From Rotaria socialis (Eukaryota; Rotifera; Eurotatoria; Philodinida; Philodinidae): a stretch of 64,000 nt of DNA. Positions within the stretch are counted from its first letter, which is position 1; each line of letters starts with the position of its first letter. Location of the stretch: NCBI GenBank assembly GCA_905331475.1, contig CAJNYU010001144.1, forward strand, positions 1 to 64,000, read 5' to 3'. The notes under the pieces are model-generated. The model did no database searches. It had not been told where the DNA came from and worked only from the letters and a program-made list of their open reading frames with translations. The translations under genes and the position numbers were made by a program. This document shows, piece after piece, positions 21,401 through 34,455 of this stretch.

Positions 21401-21872
21401 AACCAGTTGCACCCAATTGTCTTAAAAATGGAAACAATTTTTGATAATAATCAAGTTTCGGTGCAGCACCTTTTAAATCAAGATGAACAAAGCGTTCAAG
21501 ATTTTTTGTACTAATAACAGGATAGGGAATTTGTTCAGTTGAGTGATATTTTGGTATTTGCCTATGATTATCCAAAGTATTTATAAGTGGCATTGTATAC
21601 GGATTAACCATTATTGGACTTTGATTCTGTATTCGTTCATCGATATGAATCGTCGATAATTTACTGCCAGTTGTCGAACGTTTTGATCGAACATAATATA
21701 TAGGATTGATGATATCTTGTGAGAAATCAGATGCATGCTCATGATATTTGTGTGATGTATTGTCAGAAAATATAATATCGCGATTTTTATGTACGACGAA
21801 TAAGGTTAATAAAACGAAAGGTAATGATATTGTAATTGTAAGATTACGACGTAAATTACGGCGTGCAAACAT
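18409..21872 (-). CDS. HEXD: Hexosaminidase D (GH20 beta-hexosaminidase)
   Basis: Six exons: 21872-21140, 20794-20659, 20143-20038, 19500-19412, 19315-18936, 18827-18409; 620 residues, all junctions GT-AG and in phase. Residues 12-28 form a signal-anchor helix (TITISLPFVLLTLFVV), so a type II membrane form is likely. The GH20 barrel begins near residue 127 with RFVHLDLKGAAPKLDYY and LLIEYEDMFPF. The catalytic pair is D265-E266 in HMGCDEVYY; family knowledge says the Glu is the acid/base and the Asp orients the substrate acetamido group. LFIWHDML and PMVWAYVDD follow. The enzyme removes terminal GalNAc/GlcNAc from glycoconjugates. The C-terminal 140 residues are less conserved and basic. The stop codon overlaps an AATAAA. 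Confidence 0.93.
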
Positions 21873-24794
21873 TAAATAAAATATTAATAACTAGTTTATT
21901 TGGCTAACTAAAATAAAAAAAAAAAGAAAGAACGAGTTCGAGCGAATAAACAATCAACAATGATTAAATGTATGAGGACAAAATCAGAAATTAACTCTTA
22001 ACAATCTTATCTCGGATGAAATTAGAAAAAGAGAAAAAAATGACAACTAATAATAACTAGTTGATGTGTTGGCTTTATTTGAATCTCTAGAATAAATACT
22101 CAATGCATCTACAAATGTGACCTTTTATTTTCGAGATCACATAGAGCAATAAATATTTATATGAAATCAGTATTGTTATAGATCATTGCTATAAAATCTC
22201 ATTTTTGAATAAGCTAGTTGCATAACTTATAAGCTATTCGTTGTTACTTCTTTTCATTCTAATACTTCACAAAATTATTAATTTGATATTATTCTTAACA
22301 AAAAAACCTACTTTAAATTTGCTTCATAGCTATAATACTAGATCAACGACATTTGTTTGACAGGCAGTAGAAAATTATGAAGCAATACTACATTCGTATC
22401 TTTCACCGCTCTTCTCGCTTATTTTTCTATTCTTTTCTACTAGACTAGATAATATATAAAAGTTGTTATATGGACGTTTGTCATAAATCTAAAGTAAACA
22501 GATATACGTCGTATTCACAGCCTGCACCATTACTAATCGCTTCGTTTTTCTCTTATCGTGGATATAGACGTTACTATCGTGATGTAATCATGATCATCTT
22601 ACTTGATATTTAGTTTTGTCGAATAACAATGAAACTGATTCCTCGATCAAGTAATAAATAATCACTTTCTGTTACAATGAAGTTTTATTAAATAGCACTA
22701 AATCATTTGTTTAGAAGTTGATCTTTTCAACAAAATAAATTGATTTCTTTTTTGTTTTATTAGTCTACTTCTTCTCATTTATGAAAGTAAATCCAAAAGG
22801 TCTCTTCTAAAAACAACAAAAATAGGCTGATTATAGTAAAATCAATAGTGTTTATGATTAGACATGATATTTTTTTTTGACAAAATAAACATTCTTTAAA
22901 ATTGTCTTACGTGCTAGTAGAACGACATTAGATCAGATCGAAGAATAATAAATGGTTGGTGATGTTGAAAAGAGAGTTATGTGTACGTATATAGATATAT
23001 GTATATTATATAAGTTCCTTTTCTCTACAAGAAAATGAGAAGCATAAAAAACCGCAAGGATAGATAAGCGAGTGTTAGTAATTTAAGGAATCCGTGTAAT
23101 CATAAATAGCATGCCATAAAAGATACAAAGTCTATCATTCAAGTTTTCTATCGATTATTTGTATTCTGCGAGACGATTACATGCTTTAGAGAATATTACA
23201 AAATAAAATATGCTTTTATCATGATTTGATTATTTATTTCTCTATCATACTGATTTCTATCTTTAGTGATAAAAAAAGCTTTCTCTTTGACATACGTAAC
23301 AAATTATAGATTGACGTAATTATTTTCAATAGATAAAATATTACATATAAAGAACTAATAATAACAATTTCTGGAGATTCAGACCTAGATGACTGATATT
23401 GAATATGTGTTAATCGAATAGTAGGATTGTTTGAAAAATGAAAACTAATCATGATTCAATATTTCTGATATTTTCATTTTATAACTAAAAATAAACATTA
23501 TCAAGATAGAATCTGCCAAATGTTTCCATGTAAAATAATAGATAAGATATAATACTCAGTATAGTGAAATATTTTTGTTTTGAGTGCACTTGTATTTCAT
23601 TAAATTATATATCTGACATAAAGAACCCCACTAGTTAGAAGAATAGGTCTCAATCATTAATGAATCTTTGTTTTATAATGAAAAACCTGTTCAAAAAAAA
23701 ACAAACAAAAGCGAAGATTAGAAAAGTAATAAATATAATTTGATCAATACGAAAATCTAATTTTCAGATCAGTACATTTGCTCTATAATGAGCTCTATGA
23801 TTACACTGAATTTTAACTCCAACGTAGGCGTTTGTAACTATTTTCTGGGTGGTCTCGTCTAGAGAAAAAAAACTGACCTAAATTTTATATTCAGTAAAAA
23901 ATATTTATTCATTTTCTTCTTTTCACATAAAATAAAAACGTAGCCATCAAACTATACCTATGATGAATTTCACGATCAATTCCTACGCGTAATCGAAAAG
24001 TAATCATTGTTCATTTTCAATGTATCTTGGCATATCAAATTCTCAAGTTAAAAAAATTTGTAGACATGTCCATAACCGAATGAAAGGACTCTCTTGGACT
24101 GCCTTATCGTAGATTGCGTTCGCACATCTCTATCAATACTTTTGATATGATGAGACGTATTAGTATGTCTACGCTATTTAAACAAACATAGATCATTTGC
24201 ATTGTCCTTTGTCGCTAAATTGAATAGACAATCCAAATAACATTTGCGACGTTCACTTGTTTTGATCGCTGACAACATGTGATAGTTATGAAACGTTCTA
24301 GTTCAACACACTTTGACATTAGTATTTTATTTAAATAGCTCCGATCAATACTATTTTTGTTTGATTTGTAGAATAATAATAAAAACAGTCTGTGAATTTC
24401 TTATTTTTATCAAGAATGTGACACCTAGGTCTATAAATATAATTATTAACTCTTCACTTCTACTTATTTAACAATGCAATACTACTATGAATTGATGTAT
24501 CGCATACATTAATTGCACAGAACATAAAATGAAAACATTAAGAAATCGAAGTTTTTTAAAGTTTTGAGAAATAGATATCTGCAGATTTTGCCTTCTGAGC
24601 AACGAAAAATCATTTTTGGAATTATAGACAAATCGTAATACTTCAAATGAAATATATTTGAGCAAACATACACACTGTGTTTGTTCTATGATCTTTTTAT
24701 ATACTTTTAACAAATAGAGATTTTTCTGTTTAACGATTTCCATTTTTCTTTAAAAACCAAAAACAAATCAATAGAATCATAAAATAAGTTGTTA
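21873..24794. other. Intergenic, no gene recognised
   Basis: AT-rich DNA between the HEXD start and the HSPBP1 stop. Open frames are short and of low complexity. No repeats or inverted structures stood out. Confidence 0.5.
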
Positions 24795-26410
24795 TCAAGA
24801 TATTGGAACAATATGTTGTGTTGTTTTCATTTCTGGTACGAGCTTATCTTCAGTAGAAGTTGGGGTCAGTAACGTTCGTATTTGATTAATTATATTAATC
24901 TCATCCTAGAAGAAAAGTAAATGAAATTAATAATCATGTCATTATTATTTTCTAAATAAAAACTTACTAGATGATCCTCTGAATCTTGAATAATTTGACG
25001 ACGCTCAGTTAATTTTTCTAGGAATGCTTCAACTAATAATGGATCGCTTTCAACAAGAGAAGACATTGCATTTGGTTTTGCACTTGATAATGTTAGAATA
25101 GTTTCAAGTGTATGTTGATGATCAGGACATGATTCGCTGTTAAATAAGCGTACGAATTCTGTTAATGCATCGTTTTCATAAAATATTTCTACAAGAACAA
25201 AATAAAGATATTAGTTAGTGCAGTCGTTGTGGAGTAAAAATATGATAGAACTACTCTTGTTAACTATTAGAATGTCTTTTTTTTTACCAATATTGAAACA
25301 AATCGTTTTACAGTCTATTCATTTTAACCTCCTGAAATTCAATTAGTAGCTTCTATGTTATATTGAGCTATTATTGATATCAAGTCTTGATAGTAGAACA
25401 GTAACTTCGATCACGATATCAATCGATTCCAACTTTAGTGTTTTGAATAAGTACGTGATATTCTATCAAAATTATTCTTGATTGCCCACTAAGAAAAGAA
25501 AAACATGGAAATATTTAGACCCTGTATACTTTAGAATTCCTTATCGATCATCTTTCACAAAAACAAAAGAACATTGATAAACAAATATTACTTTTCATGT
25601 GTGCACTTGATGAACAAAGGGTATTGATGAGAAAACATAATTTGTTTTGTAGTCGAGGAATAGATGATGGTATTGCTTGAATTAACACTTTTGCACCGTG
25701 GTATTTTTGTAATTGAAGTTGACCAAGTGTATAACCACGAATCAATGCTAAAAGAGAAAAAAAAAGAACGAAACTGTTTATATCTTCTGTTAGTGTTTAA
25801 AATCAAATTGAAAGAATAAAAAAAAACGCTCAAATTCTACAAATTGACATACCTGATATAGCTGTAACAGCTTTTGTTTTTAAATCTGGGTTATTTGAAT
25901 CTCTGACGATGCTCAATAGTTTTTGTTGCAGGCCCGATTGAACAATAATTCTTTGGCAATGCTCATGATTTTGAACAAGATTAGCAATTAAAGAACATGT
26001 TTGTATGCAAATATCGTCATCGTTACTGTCTAACAGAGGTGCTAGAATATCAAGACCACCAATAGTAAAGAAATCTTTTGCTAAATCAAGTTCTTCTGCC
26101 CAATGACAAAGTTCGTCGAGAAATTCCTTTTTTTGTTGTTCACTTGTTTGATTATCTTTGATTTTACTGATGCATAGTTTAAGTCTTTCGACCGGATTAA
26201 CTGTTAAATTTTCTAAAGCATTATTGAGCCAACTTTTACTCTAGAAAATAATCAACAGACGTATTTCATGCATAGATGTTTGATGGTACAAGTACTTACT
26301 GGTTCATCCATAGGTTTAAGATCACTAGTCGTTGTGGGTTCAGCTGCAGTGTTCTTAACTGTCCATTGAAAAAGACTATTGAGGAAACCTTGTTTCGAAT
26401 TGTCAGCCAT
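24795..26410 (-). CDS. HSPBP1: Hsp70-binding protein 1 (Fes1-type exchange factor)
   Basis: Five exons: 26410-26300, 26240-25853, 25747-25592, 25188-24968, 24905-24795; 328 residues, all phases consistent. The N-terminus has the short Fes1-like helix LNSLFQWTVKN. Armadillo-like repeats follow: ELCHWAEELDLAKDFFTIGG, LDILAPLLDSNDDDICIQTC, LIANLVQNHEHCQRIIVQSG, LLSIVRDSNNPDLKTKAVTA, then IPRLQNKLCFLINTLCSS. This order is that of HspBP1/Fes1, which grips the Hsp70 nucleotide-binding domain and releases ADP; it acts in the cytosol. The last 80 residues (LTERRQIIQDSEDHL onward) are charged and less conserved. A strong acceptor, TTTTTTTAG, ends at 26438, 28 bases upstream of the ATG, with no visible donor: probably a spliced-leader site. 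Confidence 0.93.
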
Positions 26411-26437
26411 TATTAATATGATGAATTTGATGATGAT

Positions 26438-26439
26438 CT
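26438..26439 (-). promoter_or_regulatory. Candidate trans-splice acceptor, HSPBP1
   Basis: Minus strand polypyrimidine TTTCGATTTTTTTAG 28 bases before the start codon; no matching upstream coding exon. Confidence 0.45.
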
Positions 26440-27444
26440 AAAAAAATCGAAAGAAATATTAACACTTTTATAGTCAATTAACGAAAGAGTCTAGAACAAT
26501 CTTGATTATGGAGGAAGCATCAAGAAAGAAAGAATCTGTCAAACGAATTTGCTCTTCATGGTCTTGCGCAAGACTAGCACAAATTTAGTAGGCAATGAGA
26601 TACGACACAGAGAAAGAGGAAGAATAATAAAAACGATGAAATAGCCGTTTAACCAGTTATAATACTGTGTCGAACCTCCTTTTATCAATAGATATCGTAA
26701 GTATACAGTTTACATCAGACCATCTATTTGCATCAGTTTATAATTTTGAAGCCATAGGATTTTACGAAACGATTTGGAAACACGATTAAGAAAATCAAAA
26801 ACATGATATTTTCTCACTGAAATGAATGAAATAATTTTGCCGAGTTATGATTGCAAATTTCTAGAAATAAAATATTCCTGATTCGTTATAATAATTCTTT
26901 TTTTAAATAATCGCTTGTGTGTATTTTAGAAAGAAGAATAATGAACATATTATAAGTCAGTACGATACAGGAATTGTATTGGAGAGATTTTCATGACAAC
27001 ACAATGTCCCAACTTCGACCCTTGAATCAAACATTTAAGAAAAGAGTTATTGATTGTTTGATGACGATATTAATGGAAATGGCACATATAGGCAAATAGA
27101 ATTTTAGTTTTGTTCGTACGGACAACGTATTCATATAGTAATTATACTGTTTTAAAATGATTTATTTTAGTAATTCAAAGCGATGAAAGTCTATCTTTAC
27201 AATAATACTCTACTGTTTCATTCTAACAAGTTGAATAAGTATAAAATGAAAAGTAATGTTAAAATTATGGAAAATTAAACAAAAACAATTTGTATGAAAA
27301 CTTTTTATCGAAATTTTTAACGTTGATTTCAACCACTATGGAAATTATTCATTAAGGTAAAAATGCTTCACGAGCAAATATGTATTGAGGTAACGACAGA
27401 GACTTGAGAAAAAAGATAATTTGTGATTCTTTTTTTTATTATGG
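26440..27444. other. Intergenic, nothing recognised
   Basis: AT-rich, no convincing frame or repeat. Confidence 0.5.
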
Positions 27445-27831
27445 TACCCTAGTCGAACTGTTTTTGTAAGCGCATGCAATTCTTGACTTTCTTAGTCAAG
27501 ACAGTCAAAAACTATGCACACATCTTGAGGCAATACATGAGGCCTTTTGGTGAGCTAAAGTTCTTAAAGTTCTTGCTCTATCGCTGGATATTCTTGCTCA
27601 TGCGCTTGAATTGTGGTCTAAGCATTTCTGTGATTAAAGAACTTGTTCAATTTGTTTTCAATTTTACATTCAAAATAACTCAACTTGTAGTAAAAATTTA
27701 TAGTTGCACTTTTTTTTTGTAACTCATGCAAACATTCAAGCGCTTGTCTTGAACAAGACATTCATGCAGTATGAACACATCTTGAGCTCAAGTCTTGACA
27801 AATGCATGAATAAAAAAGTTCGACTACGGTA
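27445..27831. mobile_element. TA-flanked MITE with CTTGA palindromes
   Basis: Left end TACCCTAGTCGAACT and right end AGTTCGACTACGGTA are inverted repeats with one mismatch, flanked by TA (27445-27446, 27830-27831). The 383-bp body is rich in short palindromes on CTTGA (CTTGACTTT..AGTCAAG, CTTGAGCTCAAG, GTCTTGAACAAGAC) and has no transposase frame. Confidence 0.65.
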
Positions 27832-30505
27832 TTTAGTTCAATATCATCATATACCAAAAAAAAATTACTTTGACTAATGTATATGTCAAAAATTTGCTTT
27901 CATTTGTTGTTATTGTACTTTTCTCAAATTTCTTCACGTGATTTCCCACAAAACTATTTGAATAACAAGAATTTGATTGGATCATTAATTTCATTGCAAA
28001 ATAACTTGCCATTTTTCGTAATCTTTTAATTCGATTCATTTTTTCATCTATTTTTTTTCGTCAGAAACATTGTGCCATAAAAATTTAGCCAGGAAAACAA
28101 ATTTGAGATTTAAAAATCCTTAGCGTACTGTTTTCTGCTGACTTTATGTATGCAATTTCGTTTTCAATCATATTGATATTATTTTATCGAAAGCCCATCC
28201 AGCATCAATCAGCAACATTGTAAATTAAGTTTCAACAAAAATGAGCTAAACATATTTCATGAGTAGTGTAACAAATTCTGATATCACAAGTGTTATTTTT
28301 ATAATATTACTCGATGCGATAGAGAAGAACAGACGTTGGGAAGGATAGAAAGAAAGAAAGCACTAATCAATATTACTAATCATAGATTGGGGCGACAGAT
28401 TTTTCGTATATAATACTATGAATATAATAAATCAATAGTATACATGCAGTGAGGGCAAATAGTAAGTGCATAAAAACAAAAAATACAGCTGAGAGAAGGA
28501 CATAAAGATAGGTATTCTATCGGATTGTTATAACGGACTCATAGGAACAGAGCATTAACCAGGTTTTTTTAATAGAAAATCAAGTATAAATTCACGGATA
28601 ATATAGGATGTATAGCAACTTTTTAAATTATTCAACAGCAAAATAATTTCATTTTTATTCTTTTGTCTAGACCTAAAATAGTTAGATCAGGTAGATTGAT
28701 AGTATGCTATTATATTTTTTGTCCTTCCAAATTATCGTTATTTTTTTTATTTTTTTATTTTTGATAATAATTTTGCCTTTGTTGATTAGGTTAAATTTGT
28801 TTCTATTATATATAATTCTCTAGGAAAAGTTGTTCTCTACATGTCTCATAATTTCAATCGTAATTTGACACGGAAAATAGGTTAAAGAAACAACAAATTT
28901 TTTTAACTGTATCCGGAATCTTTTTCTAACATACGGTAAATGACACTTTTCTCGTTCGAATAATAGTTACTTCTATTGTTCAATCCGTCATTAGCAAGAC
29001 CACTACAAATTGTATCAGATATTCTATTCAAAATAATCACCCTTGTTGAAAAAATTGTTTGTCATGTTCCATATATAGTTACACTAATTTCAGATGCGTT
29101 TTCTTGTACGGCCTCTGTCACTAATTCAAGGGCAAATATATTTTTGCGAAAAATATAGCTTTGCAACACTTATTTTCTCTTGTTGAAACTTTGATATAGC
29201 TAATCAAAAATGACTTTATCACTCAATTTATGTAGTTTTTTTATTCTGTACAAAATTGGAGTAGCTAAGCTATCTTACTGAAGTCGCATCAAATTATAAA
29301 ACATATTTCACTAAAACAAATCATGCAGCTACGACATAAAAGTTAGTATAGCTCGTTGTTCTTAATTTTGATCTCTAATTAAATAGTAGACACTGACAGA
29401 AAGCAGTTCTATCTTGAATTAGTTGAAACTGCAGAAAGACTTTAGACTTTTTGTGCAACTGTCAAGATAACAAACTTAAATAATTTGATTCAAATAATCA
29501 TTTTGATTTTGAGTGCCAGATTTTTCTAAGCGAAGCATTACTACTGCAGACAACTTAATTAAAAGAAATTATTTTGCGTCATTCAATGGATTAAAGAGAA
29601 CATGTCAGGCACTCAATCACTCAGAAATGCATACGTAAAAGATAACCAACGCAATCATTTAAAATAAACTGACTTATTTAATTTTTAATATTATCAGTAA
29701 TCATATTTTCAATAAAAGGATTAGCAAAAAGTATTGTCACAAGAAATTAGAAATATTTTATCAGTTTTTTTCATTTGCAACAAATTTATATTATGTGCTA
29801 AAAAATATGTTGTCCTCCTGTTGTAATGTATATTCAGAAGAAAACAACGACTGTAGGTAGCAATTATTTGCAGAGCAACTTTTTATCATCACAATACATC
29901 ACGAAGAACACTTGAGCTGGGAGAGAATTTTTCTAGTATTATTTAAATGATGAATTATCTCAATATATTCTATAGTGTATCGTTTCATTAATACTTTAAA
30001 TGAACTCAACAGTAAACGTTAAAATATGTTCTTCATGATCTTTCATATTTTTTCTGATTTCTATTAGTTTCTTTTGATTGCTAAAGGTATCTTTTGTTTT
30101 TCACTTTTTTTCTGATTTTTATTTTCGTCAATCTATACCTGTACAACTGAAACGTAAGCTAGAACAATAATTAGTACTAGTTAAGAAAGAAACACACGAG
30201 CTTATACTAGCGCACGAAAATACCAAATCGAAGCTAAAAGAACTTTCTGTTAACAGTAACACAGACGAAGCAAAGAACATCAATAAAATGAAAACAAAGA
30301 GTATGCCATAGAATCAATCATTGACATAGAATATATAATTAAATGTATATATATATTCATAAGTATATTGGTAAGTTTCACAAGTAGTTTATAAAAAAGA
30401 ACGAAAGAAAAAACATCACTAATCATATGACTTTAATATTCTATGACTGATCGATAGAAAACAAAAACTCAAAACAAATACTAGAGTTGATCGCATAGAT
30501 ATTGC
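27832..30505. other. Intergenic, no gene recognised
   Basis: AT-rich DNA downstream of the nuclear receptor. Short frames only. No repeat family, RNA gene or inverted structure was recognised. Confidence 0.5.
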
Positions 30506-33500
30506 TTATATTGAATAATTATGAAATGTTGTTGTTGTGCTGGAAAGAACCGATGGTGACGACCGAACATTTGGTGATTGTGAAGTTGAATTAAAAGACA
30601 ATGGTGGTGATGGCGCTCGGTTTTCTTTCTGTAATTCATTCAAATGAGATGTGCCACTTATCATTGTTGAGTTAAATTCCAATGAAGACGATATTGATGA
30701 TGTTTGAACTGATTGTTGTTGATCACCATGATAAGTTGTCACGCTTGTTTCTGTTGTTGCTGTTGATGTTGTAATTGCTCGATATGATGATGATGATGAT
30801 GATGATGATGATCGATCTTCATCTTCCGCCATTTCACACAAATTAACATTTGCCAGTGCTGAGCATAATTTCTGAAGGTCTAATATAAATACAAAAAAAT
30901 GATAACCATAAGAATTTGAAGAAAACAAAAAAAAAGAAAAAAATCGATTAACTACTTAGATTTCTATGCATAAAACTTTGGTGATTAGATATAAGATCAT
31001 ATATTGTTGGAAATATAAAATGACTAGTCATAGTAATCCTCATTCATTGTGTAGACTTTAAGCAAGACTAGAGCAATTAATCCTCAACGTTAAAAACGAG
31101 TAACTGACGTGAAAGATTTAAATCGAAGTCAATATTACTTGTACATGTTAAGTCTATTGAATCAAGAGAAACATGGCTCTAGTTTATTTTCATCTCCCAC
31201 TGTTAATATTTACCAATTAGTAAAGGAAAAAGTTTTTGAAACAATCGTCGTCCAGGGGTAAAACCAAATCGATCATGTAAGAGTCGACATGCTATATCAA
31301 TATAATTGTGTTGAATTTTAGATAGTTTCGATTGTTTATCTTCAATTGCATTAGCATGAAAGTCATTGGAAAATAAAAGAACCACCATAAGTAGTAAATA
31401 TAATGTATGTGAATGTTCTTCGAATTGTTTATCATCTATTGACTGGTATATAACAGAACATAATACTTTAGCTAATGCAATAAAATTATCATAAACTTTT
31501 GGCCCATATACATAAAGTAAATATTTGGCATCATAGGGGTCATCAGCTAAATTTGAATGAACTTTTTCATTTTAATGAATAACTTTTAATTTGCTCTTAC
31601 CTAATGTCCGATCGACAAATGTATCGTTATCGGCATTATATGTTAATGCTCCATGAAACATAAATACTGTTAACATATTTTGTGTAAGAATAGTTTTTTT
31701 TTCTTGTTGTGATAATAATTGAAATTCAGGTATTAAATTAAAATAGTTTAATAGGCGTAATGTTGTCATTTGTGTTAGTTCTCTTGTTAAATCTTTAATT
31801 AGTGATAATTTCTCGTCGAAATTTTCTGTTTGATATATGATTTTATTACGATAAACAAATTTATTGGGTTGCGGATACTGATTTGCTATTAATTCATATC
31901 CATTTGATAATTGGTCAAGTAAAAATTGTTGACGCTCATACAATTGTTGATCTGGTGGAGGCTTCATGTACATTATTGGTAATGGACTGCTGAGAGTTTG
32001 CTCAATTTTAGATAGCGATTTCTAGAAGGTTAGGAAGAAAAACAAAACTTTACAAAATCTCTTCTTGTACATCAAATGTTTCTGCACGCTCGATAGAAAA
32101 TTTTTCCATCAAGAATAAGTGAAATTTTTATTGGGAAAGTTTCTATTCGAATTTTTTAACTCTTAACTTTACGGATTATGTGGTGAACTCGACCTAAGCC
32201 TTTCACATACTATGCTTTATAGTGAAACACGTTTGATATTTAAATCCATGATTAAATTGTAATCGTTGTCATACTACAACAGTGTCAATAAATATGACAT
32301 ATGAATCATACAAAATATACTATCATATGAATTGATTTCTTTCTCAATCATCACTTCACTAAGGCTTATGAGTGGGAAAAGGTATGCTTTTTTTTTCTTA
32401 TAAAAAAATAGGAAAATTTGCTTCGCTTCTATTAAGTTACGCTGAGTCAATATTATGCTGTTTGCAAATGTGACATGGAACACTACAGACAAGGTCTATT
32501 TGCAAAGCAGTTGTTAGAAAATTATTTGAATACGGATAGATTTATCATGATATTTATGAGGATATCATAGCGACAACCTATTCAAAAATAATATTGATTC
32601 GTAAGAATTTGTGTCAGTTTGACCAATTTCTAATGAAAAAAACGCAAAAATAATTTTCTAGTATCCTGCCATATCTGATATAAATTCATAGATCACACGA
32701 TATTCATACTGAAAACTTAATTTGAATAAGTAATCAGTCAGAACACATTTCTAAATGATGTTGAAAATAATTTTTTTATCGATGTCAGATAGAACACGGT
32801 CGATTTTTTTAATAACCTTTCATTTTGTTGACTTGTTGACGATACGACTGAATGATTTCGATTCGAAATCAAAATTAATACTGTTGTATTATAAACATTA
32901 AATGAAGGTTATGGATACTAAGATGAAGAAAAAATTGACGAATTGATTTCAATCTGTAAATATCTACAAATGAATGTGTCGAATAATTTATCTTTCTATG
33001 AAAACGACTCATTTACCGGTTTCATCCATTGTGAAGCCTGGCGTAAAAATGTTCATCCGGTGACCTAATTGGTCGTCTCGATATTAGGAACTATGATGCC
33101 ATATAGTACGTGATACTCCTCCGTAGGCATCTGTTTCCCATCAGATAAGTAATAACTTGAACAAAATATTACATTCACTTTAAAAAGAAAATAATTTCAC
33201 GGAAAATAAGTGCATTTCTAACTCTACTAAAGTTTAAAAGAAAGATTGGTATACCTGCGAGAAAAGGAGTTAACTAATCAGATAAAAAATGAATATAATT
33301 ATTATTTCATTCACTAAAAATGGATCACTAATGAATCATTCTACATTTACGTATATAGTGAAATAACTTTGTCCAACTTAAAATATATAAACGAGATGAT
33401 CGACAGCTCTACAACCTTTTTTTTCCTGGCGATGACCTAACACCAACTCTACTGAATTAGCATAAGAGGATAAAAGATTGAATTACTTCAACCTTATCTT

Positions 33501-34418
33501 TTTGTTGTTTTTTGTTCTACATTTAAATTTTAAAAAAAATAAAATAAAAAAACCTATTGTTCCTTCGACAACCAGAATTTTTCAAGATTTCCTATTAGAA
33601 ACTTTTTCATTCTTATTAGGAGCTGTAATAGTATTTAAATAGAGGAAATGTAAAATGTGCAATAATTGCTTTAGAAACTAACTTCAATTGTTTTCGTATT
33701 TATTTGAAGAGTTGAATGAACTGTAGCATTTGTTTGCTGTTGAAGACTTAGTTGTGCTTGTTGTTTAATCATACGATTGCGCACAATTTTTTGACGTTTT
33801 AAGGTTTTTTCTTCATCTGTTAATATCCATTCTTTTCTCATGCCTAATTGGATTCGAGTAATAAGAGTTTTCTTCAATGTTTCTATTATTATTATTATTA
33901 AGTACTTACCAACTTGAAAACATTTAGCTAAACGACATCGCTTACAACGTTTCCGTGTCACTGACGTTACAACACAACTATCATTATTACGACAGCGAAA
34001 TTTTTCCTAAATTATATTTAATAAATAGCTTTTTATTTTTCAGCCGAATAATTATTAATAGATGTTTACCATCGATTTTAATGCATTGCGACGAAAGAAT
34101 GCTTTACACGATTCACATGTGACTAGATATAAACAATTAATACAATGTAAAAAAAGATCTATTATATCGTTTGTCTATTTTATTACTTTGATCAAAATTG
34201 TACCCATTGGCTTTCGCTCCACACACATAACATGGTGATATATCTTTTTGACGTTTCGTTCCTGTACCATTACTACTTGTACTGCCAGCGCTCGAACGTG
34301 CTGTATGCGTACGAGATTGTTGCTTATAGTCAACTTCCGTAATATCATCATCCATACTTATTGATCCATCATCCATGACTTCGACCATTGATGTTGCTCT
34401 ATCACTGTTACTGCTCAT
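30506..34418 (-). CDS. Nuclear receptor, NR1J/HR96-like
   Basis: Seven exons: 34418-34187, 34122-34070, 34006-33910, 33843-33683, 32021-31601, 31546-31214, 30879-30506; 556 residues, every phase consistent. Residues 1-60 are acidic then Ser/Thr-rich. The DNA-binding domain starts at C63 (CYVCGAKANGYNF); its P-box is CESCKAFFRR, the form typical of the HR96/DAF-12/NR1J group, and the second finger is FRCRNNDSC...CKRCRLAKC, followed by GMRKEWIL. The ligand-binding domain includes QEKKTILTQNMLTVFMFHGA and LFSNDF, then HDRFGFTPGRRLFQKLFPLL. After helix 10 comes a tail of about 110 residues with a run of nine Ser encoded by a GAT/ATC repeat; I see no clear AF-2 helix. Family members sense lipids or xenobiotics. 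Junction 4/5 uses donor GTTAGT and a 1.66-kb intron, so an extra exon there is possible. Confidence 0.87.
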
Positions 34419-34452
34419 GATTTTGTTAATTTCTTATTTTCATTACTATCTA

Positions 34453-34455
34453 TCT
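34453..34455 (-). promoter_or_regulatory. Candidate trans-splice acceptor, nuclear receptor
   Basis: Minus strand GCCTTTTTTCAG ends at 34454, about 35 bases before the start codon, without a recognisable upstream coding exon. Confidence 0.4.

Noticed and set aside
23234..24743. Minus-strand frames of 72-91 codons between HEXD and HSPBP1
   Set aside because: Composition follows AT-rich noise, with no splice context or conserved motif.
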